Shown here in pieces: positions 1 to 10,356 of a stretch of 64,000 nucleotides of DNA. The notes beneath the pieces are model-generated. The model made no database searches. It saw only the letters and a list, made by a program, of their open reading frames with translations, and was not told where the DNA came from. Position numbers and translations under genes: made by a program. Where the stretch lies: assembly GCF_033115175.1 (NCBI RefSeq), contig NC_084837.1:66921266-66985265 (forward strand). The letters are read 5' to 3'. The stretch's first letter is position 1. Every line of letters starts with the position of its first letter. This DNA is from Lepus europaeus (lineage: Eukaryota > Chordata > Mammalia > Lagomorpha > Leporidae).

Positions 1-708
1 ACGGTCCGAGGCCACGGCTGCTAGTGGCTGTTTGCTCCCCTGAGGAGGCGCGGGTGGTGTCTGACGCGTGAATCCGGGGCGCCCACCCGCTCAGCCGGCC
101 GGCCCTCTGCAGAGCCACTGGAGCGGCCGTGCACCCCAGACTGCAGGAAACTCGTTGCCTCTTGCTGCTCATCCTTTGGCCCTCCCTCAGGGCGGCCCCC
201 GGTCCCCTCATTCATTCGCTCAGCGGGTCGCTGGGGAGCGCCCACTCCCTGTCAGGCAGGGAGTCGGGAAGCGGACTCTAACAGGAGACTTAGAACACCT
301 ATACGTTAGGATCAGCCTGTCTCCTCAAGTCTTCCTTCAAGCCTTTGCACACGGAATGATCCTGGCTGTGCTGGGCAAATTCCCACTCTGCTTTACGACC
401 TACTTCAACGGTCGCTTCCTCCGGGAGGCCTTCTCTTCCTAACATTAGGAGTCTGCTTCCTGGGCGGAATTTCTAGGGAAATTCGCACAGCGGTCTTTTA
501 CAGGTTTTCAGGGAAGCCAGAGCTCCGTGCTGCCTCTCGGAGAACGCGCCCAGCCCCGGATTAAACCGAGACCTAGATCCTTTGGGAATCCTTTTTAGCG
601 AAAGCCTGAATAAACGTCGTCCCCAGCGGCCACAAGGGAGTTGGGGTTCCATTTTTCAGAACGTTACAAACGCAAGATAAAAACGAAAGAGGACGCTAAA
701 ATACAGCC
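1..708. other. CpG-rich flank, no gene assigned
   Basis: GC- and CpG-rich DNA leading into the tRNA-His pair. Open frames exist on both strands (for example 68-442 plus, 21-245 minus), but none shows a recognisable domain or convincing splice structure. It could be the 5' flank or first exon of a neighbouring gene; SHF lies on this side in human as far as I remember. I see no sequence proving that. Confidence 0.5.
698..701 (-). terminator. Pol III terminator for minus-strand tRNA-His
   Basis: AAAA on the plus strand gives TTTT on the transcribed strand, about 34 nt after the tRNA 3' end. A second T run (complement of 679-682) lies just beyond as a possible backup. The trailer is longer than typical for a tRNA gene. 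Confidence 0.6.
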
Positions 709-813
709 CCCTTGCCGTGCCATTGTTCCCACAATGCCGTGACTCGGATTCGAACCGAGGTTGCTGCGGCCACAACGCAGAGTACTAACCACTATACGAT
801 CACGGCGAGCTAC
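709..813. repeat. left arm of perfect 105-bp inverted repeat
   Basis: Every base from 709 to 813 is the reverse complement of 1518 to 1414. The arm contains a whole tRNA-His gene, 26 bp of its 3' flank and 7 bp of its 5' flank. Identity stops abruptly on both sides. The two arms are separated by 600 bp (814-1413). Confidence 0.95.
735..806 (-). tRNA. tRNA-His (anticodon GTG)
   Basis: Cytosolic histidine tRNA gene, 72 bp without CCA. The reverse strand folds as a standard cloverleaf: 7-bp acceptor stem GCCGTGA/TCACGGC, discriminator A (complement of 735), anticodon stem CTGCG/CGCAG with loop TTGTGGC giving anticodon GTG (complement of 771-773), and TPsiC loop GGTTCGAATCC acting as the Pol III B box. 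The A box is TATAGTGGTTA. There is no intron and no encoded G-1; eukaryotes add G-1 to tRNA-His after transcription. All 72 bases match the copy at 1421-1492. A TTTT on the minus strand follows about 34 bp downstream. Confidence 0.97.
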
Positions 814-1413
814 TGGGGGCCGGTAGCTCAGCCCTCTCCGCAGCACTCTTCTTCGTTGCAAGCTCCGCCCCTTTGTTGCGTCACCGACTTGTCATTGCTT
901 GTTCCCGCCCATCTCCAAATCGCGGCTGTGTGAGTGCGCGCAGGCGCAATAGTGTCCTCTGAGTTCTCGGTTTGGGTCCGCACTTGGATCCGCTTGCAGA
1001 GAGACGTCCTGGCTTCACGAAAGGGGTTCCCTTTTCCCGCGCCTCAAGGCAATTGTGGGGTGGCTCAGAATTCCTTCTTGTAGAACTCCAGGGACGGCTC
1101 CAGTCCCAGCCAGAGCCCGCTCAGGTGGCGCAACAGCCGCGGCGCTGTGAGCGTGAGAGCGACGACTCCGGGGTTTCACGTCAGTACGGCCTGGCCTCAT
1201 AGGAATCTTTAGTTTGCAAAGCACTTCGCGGCCCCCTTCTGCGGCCGGTGCGCAGAGCCAAGCGGAGCTTTTGGGCTGGGGATCCAGGACTCTCCTACTC
1301 CTCCCCGGAGTCAGGGTGAGGACGGTAGGGCGGGTGGCTACGAAAAGCACAGAGGCTGGGTCAGCGTAAGAGGCAAGACGCCCGGCCGCTCGCTCGCTCC
1401 TTGTGGCGTCCTG
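814..1413. promoter_or_regulatory. CpG-rich spacer between divergent tRNA-His genes
   Basis: The 600-bp spacer is GC-rich, full of CpG, and lies directly between the 5' ends of the two tRNA genes. It contains an NRF1-type motif at 938-947 and GC-box-like strings. tRNA transcription uses internal A and B boxes, so this density of promoter-like sequence suggests an additional Pol II start site, possibly of the upstream neighbour. No TATA box or exon could be fixed. Confidence 0.5.
938..947. promoter_or_regulatory. NRF1-like site
   Basis: GCGCAGGCGC matches the NRF1 half-palindrome consensus in reverse orientation (GCGCCTGCGC) and is embedded in a CpG-rich block. The match is sequence only; occupancy is inferred. 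Confidence 0.45.
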
Positions 1414-1518
1414 GTAGCTCGCCGTGATCGTATAGTGGTTAGTACTCTGCGTTGTGGCCGCAGCAACCTCGGTTCGAATCCGAGTCACGGCATTGTGGGA
1501 ACAATGGCACGGCAAGGG
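1414..1518. repeat. right arm of perfect 105-bp inverted repeat
   Basis: Reverse complement of 709-813, carrying the second tRNA-His gene with identical short 5' and 3' flanks. Confidence 0.95.
1421..1492 (+). tRNA. tRNA-His (anticodon GTG)
   Basis: Second cytosolic tRNA-His gene, identical in all 72 positions to the minus-strand copy. Anticodon GTG is at 1454-1456 inside loop 1452-1458. The A-box region lies in 1430-1441 and the B box in 1471-1481. Acceptor stem GCCGTGA pairs with TCACGGC and the discriminator is A1492. There is no intron. A run of five Ts follows at 1523-1527. The two genes are divergent, with 5' ends facing each other. Confidence 0.97.
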
Positions 1519-1522
1519 CGTC

Positions 1523-1527
1523 TTTTT
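1523..1527 (+). terminator. Pol III terminator for plus-strand tRNA-His
   Basis: TTTTT begins 31 nt after the tRNA 3' end, just outside the inverted repeat. Each copy therefore has its own terminator in unique DNA. Confidence 0.8.
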
Positions 1528-2286
1528 AAACTTGGGAAGTCACATTCCTACGATTGTGGGAGCTGCTTTCAGTTAGGTTGGAGCAGAGGTTACCATGGGG
1601 TCGTCACGGGTGAACAGAGAGCTCTGTGGATACAATGGGCTATTGTTTCACGTTTTATTTACCCATCTGCCAGTGAGCCAGCCAACCCCCATCTCCAGCA
1701 TGTGATAATTCTGTTTTGGGATAGATTCTGTGTAGTACTTTTTCCTCATCTGACCCCATCGATGGGCAAATCATACAGAGTCCTCTAATAAGCATCACAC
1801 CGGCTAAAACGTCCATGCTTGGGGGCCATATATCGCAACAACGTGCAAGCATTGGTTCAGGGTTTGAAGAGTGCAGATTGGTCAAAACACTGAACCATTC
1901 TTGGTTCAGATCCTGTGACAAGTGACACATACCACTACACCACAGGCGCTGGTTTCCGTAGTCACTATTGAGGAGTGCTTAACAAGTGGTTTGTGGCCCC
2001 ATCTCCACAGCTCTTGGGTGGATGACAAGCCATTTTCTCCTGGAGGCTTTTTTTCTAATCTACCTCAGATTTAAAATCAATTTTGTTGGTTTGTTTTCTG
2101 TGCAGTTAAAAAAAAAAAAAAAAAACCCAAACTCAAGAAATGCAGGTCTGTCATGCGCCATTAGGCAAATTGGAAGTGAGTATTGGATTTGGCTTTCAGG
2201 CAGCTGGTGGCAGCCATGTCACTGTCAAGGAGGGAATGAGAGAGGACTGAGTGCAAAATAAGCCTCTCCAGTTCCTCCCAGGGGAC

Positions 2287-2303
2287 GGGGGGGGGGGGGG
2301 GGG
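2287..2303 (+). repeat. (G)17 homopolymer
   Basis: Seventeen consecutive G, preceded by GGGGAC and followed by AGGAGG. It is long enough to form G-quadruplexes and is a likely sequencing and replication trouble spot. Confidence 0.9.
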
Positions 2304-2368
2304 AGGAGGCAAACCAGGTCAGGAAGCATTCCTGGGAGAGATAGACATTGCACTGGGGCTGTGCCCCT

Positions 2369-2390
2369 ACACACACACACACACACACAC
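2369..2390 (+). repeat. (AC)11 microsatellite
   Basis: Pure AC dinucleotide tract. Confidence 0.95.
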
Positions 2391-3734
2391 AAAATCCATC
2401 AGCAAAGACTTCCTGAACATGCTGAAGTGAGACACTGCTAGGCTGTGATTCCCATCCCCCAATCCCCTAACAGTTTAGACCCCAAGAGTGTTCTGAGCAG
2501 AACAGAATGGGCGAAGGTGAACCTGAGAACTCGACAAGCTTCAGATGACTGATTTAAGGGTTATACACCTAGAGAGGATCAAAGTCACACACACACAAAC
2601 CAATCGATAGGAATGTGACAGTTTCTATTCCTTAGACTCCTCACCAAGAAACGTCACTGAAGTTTTTTAACCTGCAGGCTGGGTAAGCTGTCATGGTGGG
2701 AATAAATGAATGGCTCTGGCTCTCTCCTGCTGGCCCCACCGCCATTTCCCCACTACTCTGTGCAGGTGCTTCTGTGCTCTGGGCTGTGAGCTGCTCCCAG
2801 AACCTAGGAGAAAGTCAGAAGCAACCACCCTCTAAGAGTAGTGTGGGTAAAATCCAAGAAAACAAATCTCCACCCTCTGAGATAACCCCTTAGTCATCCA
2901 CATCTGAGGCTAGGTATGCTAAGGAAAGCTAAACTGAAAGTGTCATATTGTGAGGCCTTTGGTTGCAGGGAGAGTGGCAAGGGGCAAGAGTGCTCTCCTG
3001 CACTTCCAACTATAGGCCTTTTTCTTTTTGGCAGGTACCTGGCTGTCCTGGAGTTGGTTACCTCCAGCCACCAACAATTCCTAACATCCTCTTCTGAGGT
3101 CACTCAGTCAGTTTCCCCTACTCTGATTCTAGGCCCACAAAACAGACTGTGATAATGATTTGACCGCCTGGTAGACTTTCCTGCAGGAAGGAGCTCTGCT
3201 CGGAACAAGCTACTTGTTCTCTTCACTGTGGGTATTTTGGTTTAGACTCAAGAGTCTGGTCGGTATGATTCATTTCCCTAGAGCCTACTTATCTCTGGGG
3301 GCTGTGACAAAGCCAGCTGGGCTAGCAGAGCTGAGAGCTAGAGACCCTGCCTTGGGAAGACCTCAGCAAGACGCTGCCACCTCGGGACACCGGCTCTGAG
3401 CAGCCAGTCAGCTCTTCCCTGCTGCAGCTGCTCTTCCCTGGGCAGCTGGTCTTTCCCCTTCCAGCATGAGGTCTGAGGTCTTCAGGCCTCTCAGCTCCAG
3501 GAAAGAGGCAGCCAGTCTAAAGGCTCGCTGCTCCTACTTTCAACACCTGCTCTTCCCTTCTTGGTTAGATTTGTTACTTTCTGCAGGGTTTCCAGTCTCT
3601 AAGTCACTGACTTTATCTTTTCCCTTCTTTTCTTTACCGTTCCATATGACAGACCATGAGATGCAGTAGTGACGCCTTCCTCTAGGCCTGTCCTAGTCAA
3701 GGGGTAGCCCAGCTTAGTAATGAAACCTGCAAGA

Positions 3735-3900
3735 AGGTTGCCTAGGGTTTGAATCCTGACTCAACCATTTACTAGCTGGGCAATGTCAGGCAACCAACAT
3801 CATGTCTCTGTGTCTCAGTTCTCTCATTTGTAAAAGGGGCAGGGGAGGAAGCATACTTGTTATGAAGATTGAGTTAGTATTTATAAAGCAATAGTGTCTG
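3735..3900 (+). mobile_element. MIR SINE fragment
   Basis: Shows the MIR order: GGTTTGAATCCTGACTC, then TTACTAGCTGGGCAATGT, then CTCAGTTCTCTCATTTGTAA, then a GAAGATTGAGTTAGT end. Old tRNA-derived mammalian SINE. Confidence 0.75.
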
Positions 3901-4189
3901 TTACTTAAGAAGCCCTACTGAAGTTTTCCTTACATCAAATAGTAGGGGGAAATATGACACAAAGAAACCAACGTCTTAAAGGTGAACACAGTGGAACTTA
4001 AGGGTCCAAATAAGTGATGTTTCAAAAGTAGGCATTCCACTTTCTCTAATCAGCTGCCTCAAATGTTTCTGATTCTTGTTTGAGGATTCTGTTCAGGACT
4101 AATTTATAAGCTTTATGAATAAATCCACCTCAATATTTGTCATCACAGTCTATTTTAAAATGATGTTCAACCTTTTAAAATTCATATCT

Positions 4190-4512
4190 AGGATGGGTGT
4201 TGTGACACAGCAGGTTAAGTCACTGGTTGGGATGCCCACATCCCATCTCTAAGTGCCAGTTCAAGTGTTGGCCTCACTACTTCTGATCAGTTTCCTGCTA
4301 ATGTATCCTGGGAGGTAGCAGAGGGTGATACAAATGCTTGTGCCCTACCATCTATGTGGGAGACTCAGATGGAGCTCCAGCTTCCAGACATCGGCTTGGC
4401 CCAGCTCTGGCTATTGCAAGCATTTGGAAAGTGAACCAGCAGATGGAAGATCTCTCTTGCTCTTGCTCTGCCTTTCAAGTAAATGAAAATAAACAACATT
4501 TTAAAAGAAAAA
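4190..4512 (+). mobile_element. C-SINE (older subfamily), diverged
   Basis: Full-length but diverged: tRNA-like head, GCTGGTTCAAGT-type B box, CAGATGGAAGATCTCTCTTGCTC, and a tail with CTTTCAAGTAAATGAAAATAAA. Confidence 0.75.
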
Positions 4513-4566
4513 TCATCTTCAAAGAAAAAGATGCTATTATTCAGTTTTTTAAGTTATAACAAGTTT

Positions 4567-4903
4567 CTTTCTTTCTTTTTTTTTTTTGACAGGCAGAGTG
4601 GATAGTGAGAGAGAGACAGAGAGAAAGGTCTTCCTTTTTGCCGTTGGTTCACCCTTCAATGGCCGCTGCGGCCGGCACATCTCGCTGATCCGAAGCCAGG
4701 AGCCAGGCGCTTCTCCTGGTCTCCCATGCGGGTGCAGGGCCCAAGGACTTGGGCCATCCTCCACTGCCTTCCCGGGCCATAGCAGAGAGCTGGCCTGGAA
4801 GAGGGGCAACTGGGATAGAATCCGGTGCCCCAACCGGGACTAGAATCTGGTGTGCTGGCGCCGCAAGGAGGAGGATTAGCCTGTTAAGCCACGGCGCCAG
4901 CCC
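4567..4903 (-). mobile_element. C-SINE, young copy with 16-bp TSD
   Basis: T tail on the left, then GACAGGCAGAGTGGATAGTGAGAG, ending in CACGGCGCCAGCCC. It is flanked by a perfect 16-bp target-site duplication AAGTTATAACAAGTTT at 4551-4566 and 4904-4919, proving a recent L1-mediated insertion. Confidence 0.95.
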
Positions 4904-5089
4904 AAGTTATAACAAGTTTCAACAAAAATGTTTTAAACAACATTCCAGCAAATGTATATACACATATATCATATATATTACAATAACCCATTGGCTTCCT
5001 GGATAACCAGCATACCAAGGATCTGCCGCTGTTGCCCCCAGCAGTGCCAGCCATTGCTGCAGCAGCTGGCTGCCACGGGAGCAGCAGAT

Positions 5090-5245
5090 TCAGCCAGCAG
5101 CCTCCATGTCATCTGGAAACTTGTTTGAAATTCAGAATGTGGTCCCACAGCCTGGAACTACTGGATCAGACTCTTTAACAAGATTCCCCCCAGGTGATTC
5201 ATCAACCCAGGAAGGCTTGATAAGCAATGCTCTAGCACTAATGGA
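5090..5245. mobile_element. MER5-type hAT MITE remnant
   Basis: Retains the MER5A/B order: TCTGGAAACTTGTTTGAAAT, CTACTGGATCAGACTCT, TTAACAAGATTCCCCCCAGG, TGATTCATC. It is decayed and non-autonomous. Confidence 0.6.
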
Positions 5246-6015
5246 GCCCTTCATTGCTCATCTCGAGAGAACATAGGTTATTACAAAGGACTGCCAGAAT
5301 CCACCGAGCCTCTTCAGTGGAGGTGACGCTGAGGTTTTGAGGGTGAGAAGATGGTGATCTGGGAGTCACTAAGAGACCATTGAGGGAGGAGGCAGCAGAC
5401 CTGGATTCCCAATAGGAGGCGCTGCACCCCAGGAAGTGGATGGGGAGAGCAGAGGCTGCAGAAGACTCATTTAAATGGGAATCCATTTCACAGGGACTCT
5501 CTGGATATTCAGGACTCAAATTCCATCCTCAATCTACCCTGTAAATAAGCATATTTTAGCTCTTCGAGTGCTATAAGTCATGGGGAGCCGCAAAGCTGTG
5601 CAAGATACTTCTTGCCCGAAGTAGTTAATTTTCTAGCTGAGTTTATCAACGGAGATGGGCACATAATACACAAGTCAAGTGATAGCCCAGACTGCTCAAT
5701 GTGCAGTAGTTGGTCTGTTATTTCTAGCTACTTCTCTCCACACCCATGAAAAGAAGCTGTTGGGAGAGCCTGTCGGATTTTATTTTTGTCATGATACTTG
5801 AAACCCATTCCTGAGTCAGGAAGAATGTAAAGATCAAAATCAGTTGTTTCCAAACATTATTCTAGAATCGACAAACTAGAATGAATTTTTCATCATGGAA
5901 TGAGAAAAAATAAGGTCAATGTAGGAAGCTTTGCAAAATGCTAAATATTTAATTCAAAGGACTGTCCTCTGGGCTGAAATTCTACTTTTGAAGTGCTCAA
6001 GTGACTTTTTGTTTT
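5246..6015. other. intergenic, no gene seen
   Basis: No coding, RNA or clear repeat structure recognised in this stretch. Confidence 0.4.
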
Positions 6016-6240
6016 GAAGATTTATTTATTTGAAAGTCAGTTACAAAGTCAGTCAGGTGTTCACTCACCAAATGGGTACAATGGCCATGGTTGGGCCAAG
6101 CTGAAGCCAGGAGCCTGGAGATCCATCTGGGTTTCCCATGTGGGTGGTAGGGCTCCAAACACGTGGGCCATCTACCACTCCACTCTCCCAGGCACATCAG
6201 CGGGAAATGGGTCCCTGATATGTTAGGCAATGGCCCAGAC
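6016..6240 (-). mobile_element. C-SINE, truncated
   Basis: Contains AAGATTTATTTATTTGAAAGTCAG at the tail and CCAAATGGGTACAATGGCC in the body. It ends before the tRNA-like head is complete. Confidence 0.8.
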
Positions 6241-7252
6241 CCAACAATCAGTAGTCCCTAGTATGATCTGTGCTATGCCTTGGAGATATCAATTTAAATA
6301 AGATCTAGTCTTATGCTGAGGTCATCTAAATCCAAGGTTAACTTGATGAAGAAGGAAATAATTACAACTATGCTAGAAATATATACACAGTGTATTGGGG
6401 CTTAGATCATTCATTCCACCAGGAATCCACATTTGATTTGAGTTCCAAGGCATGCATAGTAATTTTTCTGACAGAAAAGGGGAAATGTGAATCTAGGCAA
6501 AGAGAAAAGACAGAAACAAGACAAGGAAGCATGAATATATAGATAGTATAGGGAAAGACAAGTCATAGCCATGACTTAAAATACAAAAAGGAGAGTAGAT
6601 GGAGAGAGGCTGGAGCCAAATTGTGATAAATTTCTTGGCCTTCTTGAATCAGGCCTTTTACCTGGAGGCTGGTGGTTCTTATTGTTATGGGAATACATTG
6701 AAACCATAGGCTTGTTCTTCAAAATAACGTACCCAAAGACAAAATGTCAGATTTCCTGAAGGCTGTCCACTGCTTTGTTGTTGTTAAGCAGAGGAAAGAC
6801 ATAATCGCCCTTGAATTTTAGAAGGGTCTGCTGTAGATGGGCAATCGGGTATTGATAAAAGTCTTAAAGGAGAGCCAGAAGAAAGTTTCAGCCCTCCTGG
6901 ACACTGGTTGTTGCAGTTGGGCTTTGGGTCTGATAGGTGGGGCAAGGACTCTTCCCTCAGGTGTTCCTGCTTTAGCTCAGGGGTAGATGGGATGGGCATG
7001 TTGGATGAAGGAAATGGATACAAGGTTTGAGAGCGAGCCCTAATATCAAGGCCGAAATGTTTTCAAGAGCCAAGGAAGGCAGTTAGAACAGTGTTAAATA
7101 TAGATGCAGCCATGTTCCCCTAATATCATTGTTAGTATTTGGAATCAGACAAAATGAAAAAATATGTAAATTTCAAATGTAATTTCAATTTAAGAGGGAG
7201 TGATATATTAAAAATTGTACAAAAACTGACTTGATCTTTTAAATTTCTTTAT
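6241..7252. other. intergenic, no gene seen
   Basis: About 1 kb of AT-rich DNA without a recognisable gene or repeat. Confidence 0.4.
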
Positions 7253-7576
7253 CTAAAGATTTATTTTATTTATTTGAAAGACAGAGTTACAGAGAGAAGT
7301 ACGGGCAGAGAGAGAGGTCTTCCATCTGCTGGTTCACTCCCCAGATGGCCACAATGGCCGGAGCTGTGCCAATCCGAAGCCAGGAGCCAGGAGCTTCTTC
7401 CGGGTCTCCCACATGGGTGCAAGGACTCAAGGACTTGGGCCATCTTCTACTGCTATCCCAAGCAATAGCACAGAGCTGGATCAGAAGTGGAGCAGCCGGG
7501 ACTAGAACCAGTGCCCATATGGGATGCTGGCGCTGCAGGCCAGGGCTTTAACCTGCTATGTCACAGCTCCGGCCCC
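7253..7576 (-). mobile_element. C-SINE
   Basis: Full-length: TAAAGATTTATTTTATTTATTTGAAAG tail, CCCATATGGGATGCTGGCG, ending TCACAGCTCCGGCCCC. Lagomorph tRNA-derived SINE. Confidence 0.92.
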
Positions 7577-7680
7577 TTAAATTTTTTTTAAATGTTAAAG
7601 TCAAACTATTATTTTTTTAAATAATAAGGATCCAATAAGGATGATATTATAAAATATAATAATCCAAGAAGGATCATATT

Positions 7681-7795
7681 ATTTTATTTGAAAGGCAGAC
7701 TGACAAAGAGCAGGAGAGACAGAAACAGAGGGACCTTCTATTGCTGGTTCACTCCCTAGATGACTGCAAGGGCCAGGGCCACAGTGCCAGCCTGA
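7681..7795 (-). mobile_element. C-SINE tail fragment
   Basis: Only the tail-proximal third remains (TTTTATTTGAAAGGCAGACT to about CAAGGGCCAGGGCC). It is joined directly to the end of a MITE fragment. Confidence 0.7.
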
Positions 7796-7845
7796 AGTTA
7801 TCTTTTAATTTCCTTTTCCCATGAACTTTCTGAAGTATACTCATA
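7796..7845. mobile_element. fragment of palindromic mariner-like MITE
   Basis: TATCTTTTAATTTCCTTTTC and CCATGAACTTTCTGAAG match the right half of the element at 10223-10356. Only one end is present. Confidence 0.55.
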
Positions 7846-8363
7846 TCTGTTGAAGCCCACATATCTGCTCATTGCTGTAGGGGAAAAACAACACTCTGCC
7901 TTTCTTCCATTCTCCAAATGTCATATAACTGCCTCTTAATTTATGGAATCTAACATAGGGAATGACTGGCAAAGCAGTCTAACAAAGGTTTTGCAGTCTT
8001 CCTAACTCATGCAGGACTACAGAAGAAGGATCCAATGAATAGACAGTCTGGTGAAGTTCATCGCTCCAGGTACTCATCATCCAGCCTTGCCATTCTACCC
8101 ACACTCAATTTCTAAGCGATGATAACAACTACATAATACTTTTCCTGAATGTTCTGTGACTTCTCATACAAATAAAGATGCCTCCATCACCTTCCCTCAG
8201 AAGGGGAGACCCCAAATCCTATCAGTCATTTATATTCTCTTTAGGATGATCATTCTTTTTCAGTCACAATCTCCCTTTAATATCCTGTAACAGGAAAACT
8301 AAAGGGTTAACTACTATCAATTTACCCTATATCAAAGAATAGAGGACAGAAAAGGAAGAAATT
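7846..8363. other. intergenic, no gene seen
   Basis: No feature recognised. Confidence 0.4.
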
Positions 8364-8380
8364 AAGAAATATAAAGCATA

Positions 8381-8727
8381 GGTTGGCTCTGCGGCTCAAT
8401 AGGCTAATTCTCTGCCTGCGGTGCCGGCACTCCAGGTTCTAGTTCTGGCAGGGGCGCCGGATTCTGTCCCGGTTGCTCCTCTTCCAGTCCAGCTCTCTGC
8501 TGTGGCCCGGGAGTGCAGTGGAGGATGGCCCAAGTGCTTGGGCCCTGCACCCCATGGGAGACCAGGAGAAGCACCTGGCTCCCACCTTCGGATCAGTGCG
8601 AAGCCAGGCCACAGTGGCCATTGGGGGGTGAACCAATGGAAAAGGTAGACCTTTCTCTCTGTCTCTCTCTCTCTCTCTCACTGTTCACTCTGCCTGTCAA
8701 AAAAAAAAAAAAAAAGAAAGAAAGAAA
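8381..8727 (+). mobile_element. C-SINE, young copy with 17-bp TSD
   Basis: Body from GGTTGGCTCTGCGGCTC to poly-A after CTGCCTGTC. A perfect 17-bp duplication AAGAAATATAAAGCATA flanks it at 8364-8380 and 8728-8744. Confidence 0.95.
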
Positions 8728-8744
8728 AAGAAATATAAAGCATA

Positions 8745-9401
8745 AATAATAAACCAAAGAAAAATATGCTTTACTGTTAAAAATCTATGTCATAATTGGT
8801 AATAAGGCAGTAGCTAGAATTTGTAATTTCCTTTTTCCCCACCATTTCACATTTCCTATGCAGCCAGCCAGCACTTCAAATACTCATGGTTCTTTACCTG
8901 ATGGCATGACTTTTATTTTAGTTTTCATTTTTAAGCACGTGAACCACTAATAGTCATGACAGACTTGCATTACTATAGTCTCCCCTTGCCTTTTGACATG
9001 GGACATTGAATTACTAAGATGCAACATATCCAGAATAAGTGTTAAGTCCACAGGGGAGCTGCTGCCCCCACACCCAGCTATGACTTGCATCCATGCCACC
9101 ATTGAGCTAGCCTCAAGGTAGATGGAGAAATAGGTTGAAAGATACCCCATCTCCTAAACTCAATCAGAAGCCAGAGGATGTCTGAAATCAAGGTGTTGCA
9201 GAAGAGGCTCACTTCCTCCTGAACCTCGGAGAGTCCTCTCTTGCCTCTTACAGCTTCTGGTGGCTCCAGGCCTTTCTTGGCTAGTGGTCTACCTAATTCT
9301 ATCTCTACCTCCATTTTCATAGCCCTTTGATCTGTATCATCGGTCTTTGATCTTCAGTATCTAGGATTTATATATATTTGGGGAGAAAAACTTATACTTT
9401 T
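8745..9401. other. intergenic, no gene seen
   Basis: No recognisable gene or repeat; small open frames show no family resemblance. Confidence 0.4.
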
Positions 9402-9773
9402 TTAAAGATTTATTTATTTGAAAGGCAGAGTTACAGAGAGATTGGGGTGGGGAGAGAGCGAGAGAGAGAGCGAGCAAGAGAGAGATAGAGAGAAAAATAG
9501 ACAGAGAGAATATCTTCCATCCACTGATCCACTTCCCAAACAGCCGCAACAGCCAGGTCTGAACTAGGCAGAAGCCAGGAGCCTACAACTCCATCTGGGT
9601 TTCCCATGTAGGTGCTAGAGGCCCAAGTAGTTGTGCCATCTTCTGCTGCTTTTCCAGGTGCATGAGTCGGGAGCTGGACCCAAAACAGAACTACTAGTTG
9701 TCATGGGCACTCCCACATGAGATATCTGTGTTGCAAGTGGCCACTTAACCCACTACAGCACAAGGCCTACCCC
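9402..9773 (-). mobile_element. C-SINE with expanded GA tract
   Basis: TTAAAGATTTATTTATTTG tail, a long GA-rich stretch, then diverged body ending CACTACAGCACAAGGCCTACCCC. Confidence 0.88.
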
Positions 9774-10222
9774 AAGGCCCAAGTTTTTAATGAAGCAGGA
9801 TAAGATCAGATAAAACACAAGAAATAAGCCTGACAGCACTTAAAAGTACCTTCCTGCTACAGCCTCTTCATGGGATTGTCCCAGCTGCAGCCCCGCCTCA
9901 CAGAGGCATATGTAATTTACCTGATCAGATCCCATAACCCTGGGTCCTGTTCCTTCATTTCCAAGATAGTCAGTTAATCATTTAAGATTTTATCTCGTGC
10001 TCTGTAATTATTAATTAACTTTTGCTGAGGTTTACATTGTGACAGGACAAGTACTTTATTGTAGTTTTCTGTTTTTTGAGAGATATGTGGGGAAGCTGTT
10101 AAGACAACAAATCTGATTTGCTGAATTCAGCTCCTCACAGTCTATTTGTAGAGACCAGCTCTAGTCCCTTAGCTTTCCCACCCTGTGTTCCTTAACATTG
10201 CTACCATCCTCCCACCATTAAA
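9774..10222. other. intergenic, no gene seen
   Basis: No feature recognised. Confidence 0.4.
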
Positions 10223-10356
10223 TACAAGGGGTCTTTATAAAGTTTACAGAAAATGTATATTTTGAAAAAATTTTATGAATTTCAAAATTTTTGCACCAAA
10301 ACAAATTTATCTTTTAATTTCATTTTTTCCTGTGAGCTTTTGAAAGTAACCTTGTA
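10223..10356. mobile_element. palindromic mariner-like MITE, TA-flanked
   Basis: About 134 bp with imperfect terminal inverted repeats: left TACAAGGGGTCTTTATAAAG, right end reading TACAAGGTTACTTTCAAAAG on the opposite strand. TA at each border fits Tc1/mariner target duplication. There is no transposase. A partial copy lies at 7796-7845. Confidence 0.7.

Larger units (their letters stand above)
1528..3734. other. intergenic, no gene seen
   Basis: No coding or RNA gene could be supported. The stretch contains a poly-A run (about 2106-2125), a 17-G run and an AC microsatellite. The remainder looks like unique or very decayed sequence. Confidence 0.5.

Noticed and set aside
68-442. 124-codon open frame on the plus strand in CpG-rich DNA
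   Set aside because: GC-rich DNA lacks stop codons by chance; no domain, splice signal or recognisable protein, and it does not resemble the neighbour I would expect (SHF).
712-1515. Two open frames, one on each strand, that begin with the same roughly 35 residues
   Set aside because: The identity is caused by the inverted tRNA-His repeat being translated in both arms; not a duplicated protein gene.
4586-4843. Recurring open frames with similar peptides across the window, such as SQEPGAS and SRELAWKRG
   Set aside because: These are translations of C-SINE copies, in sense and antisense; not a protein family.
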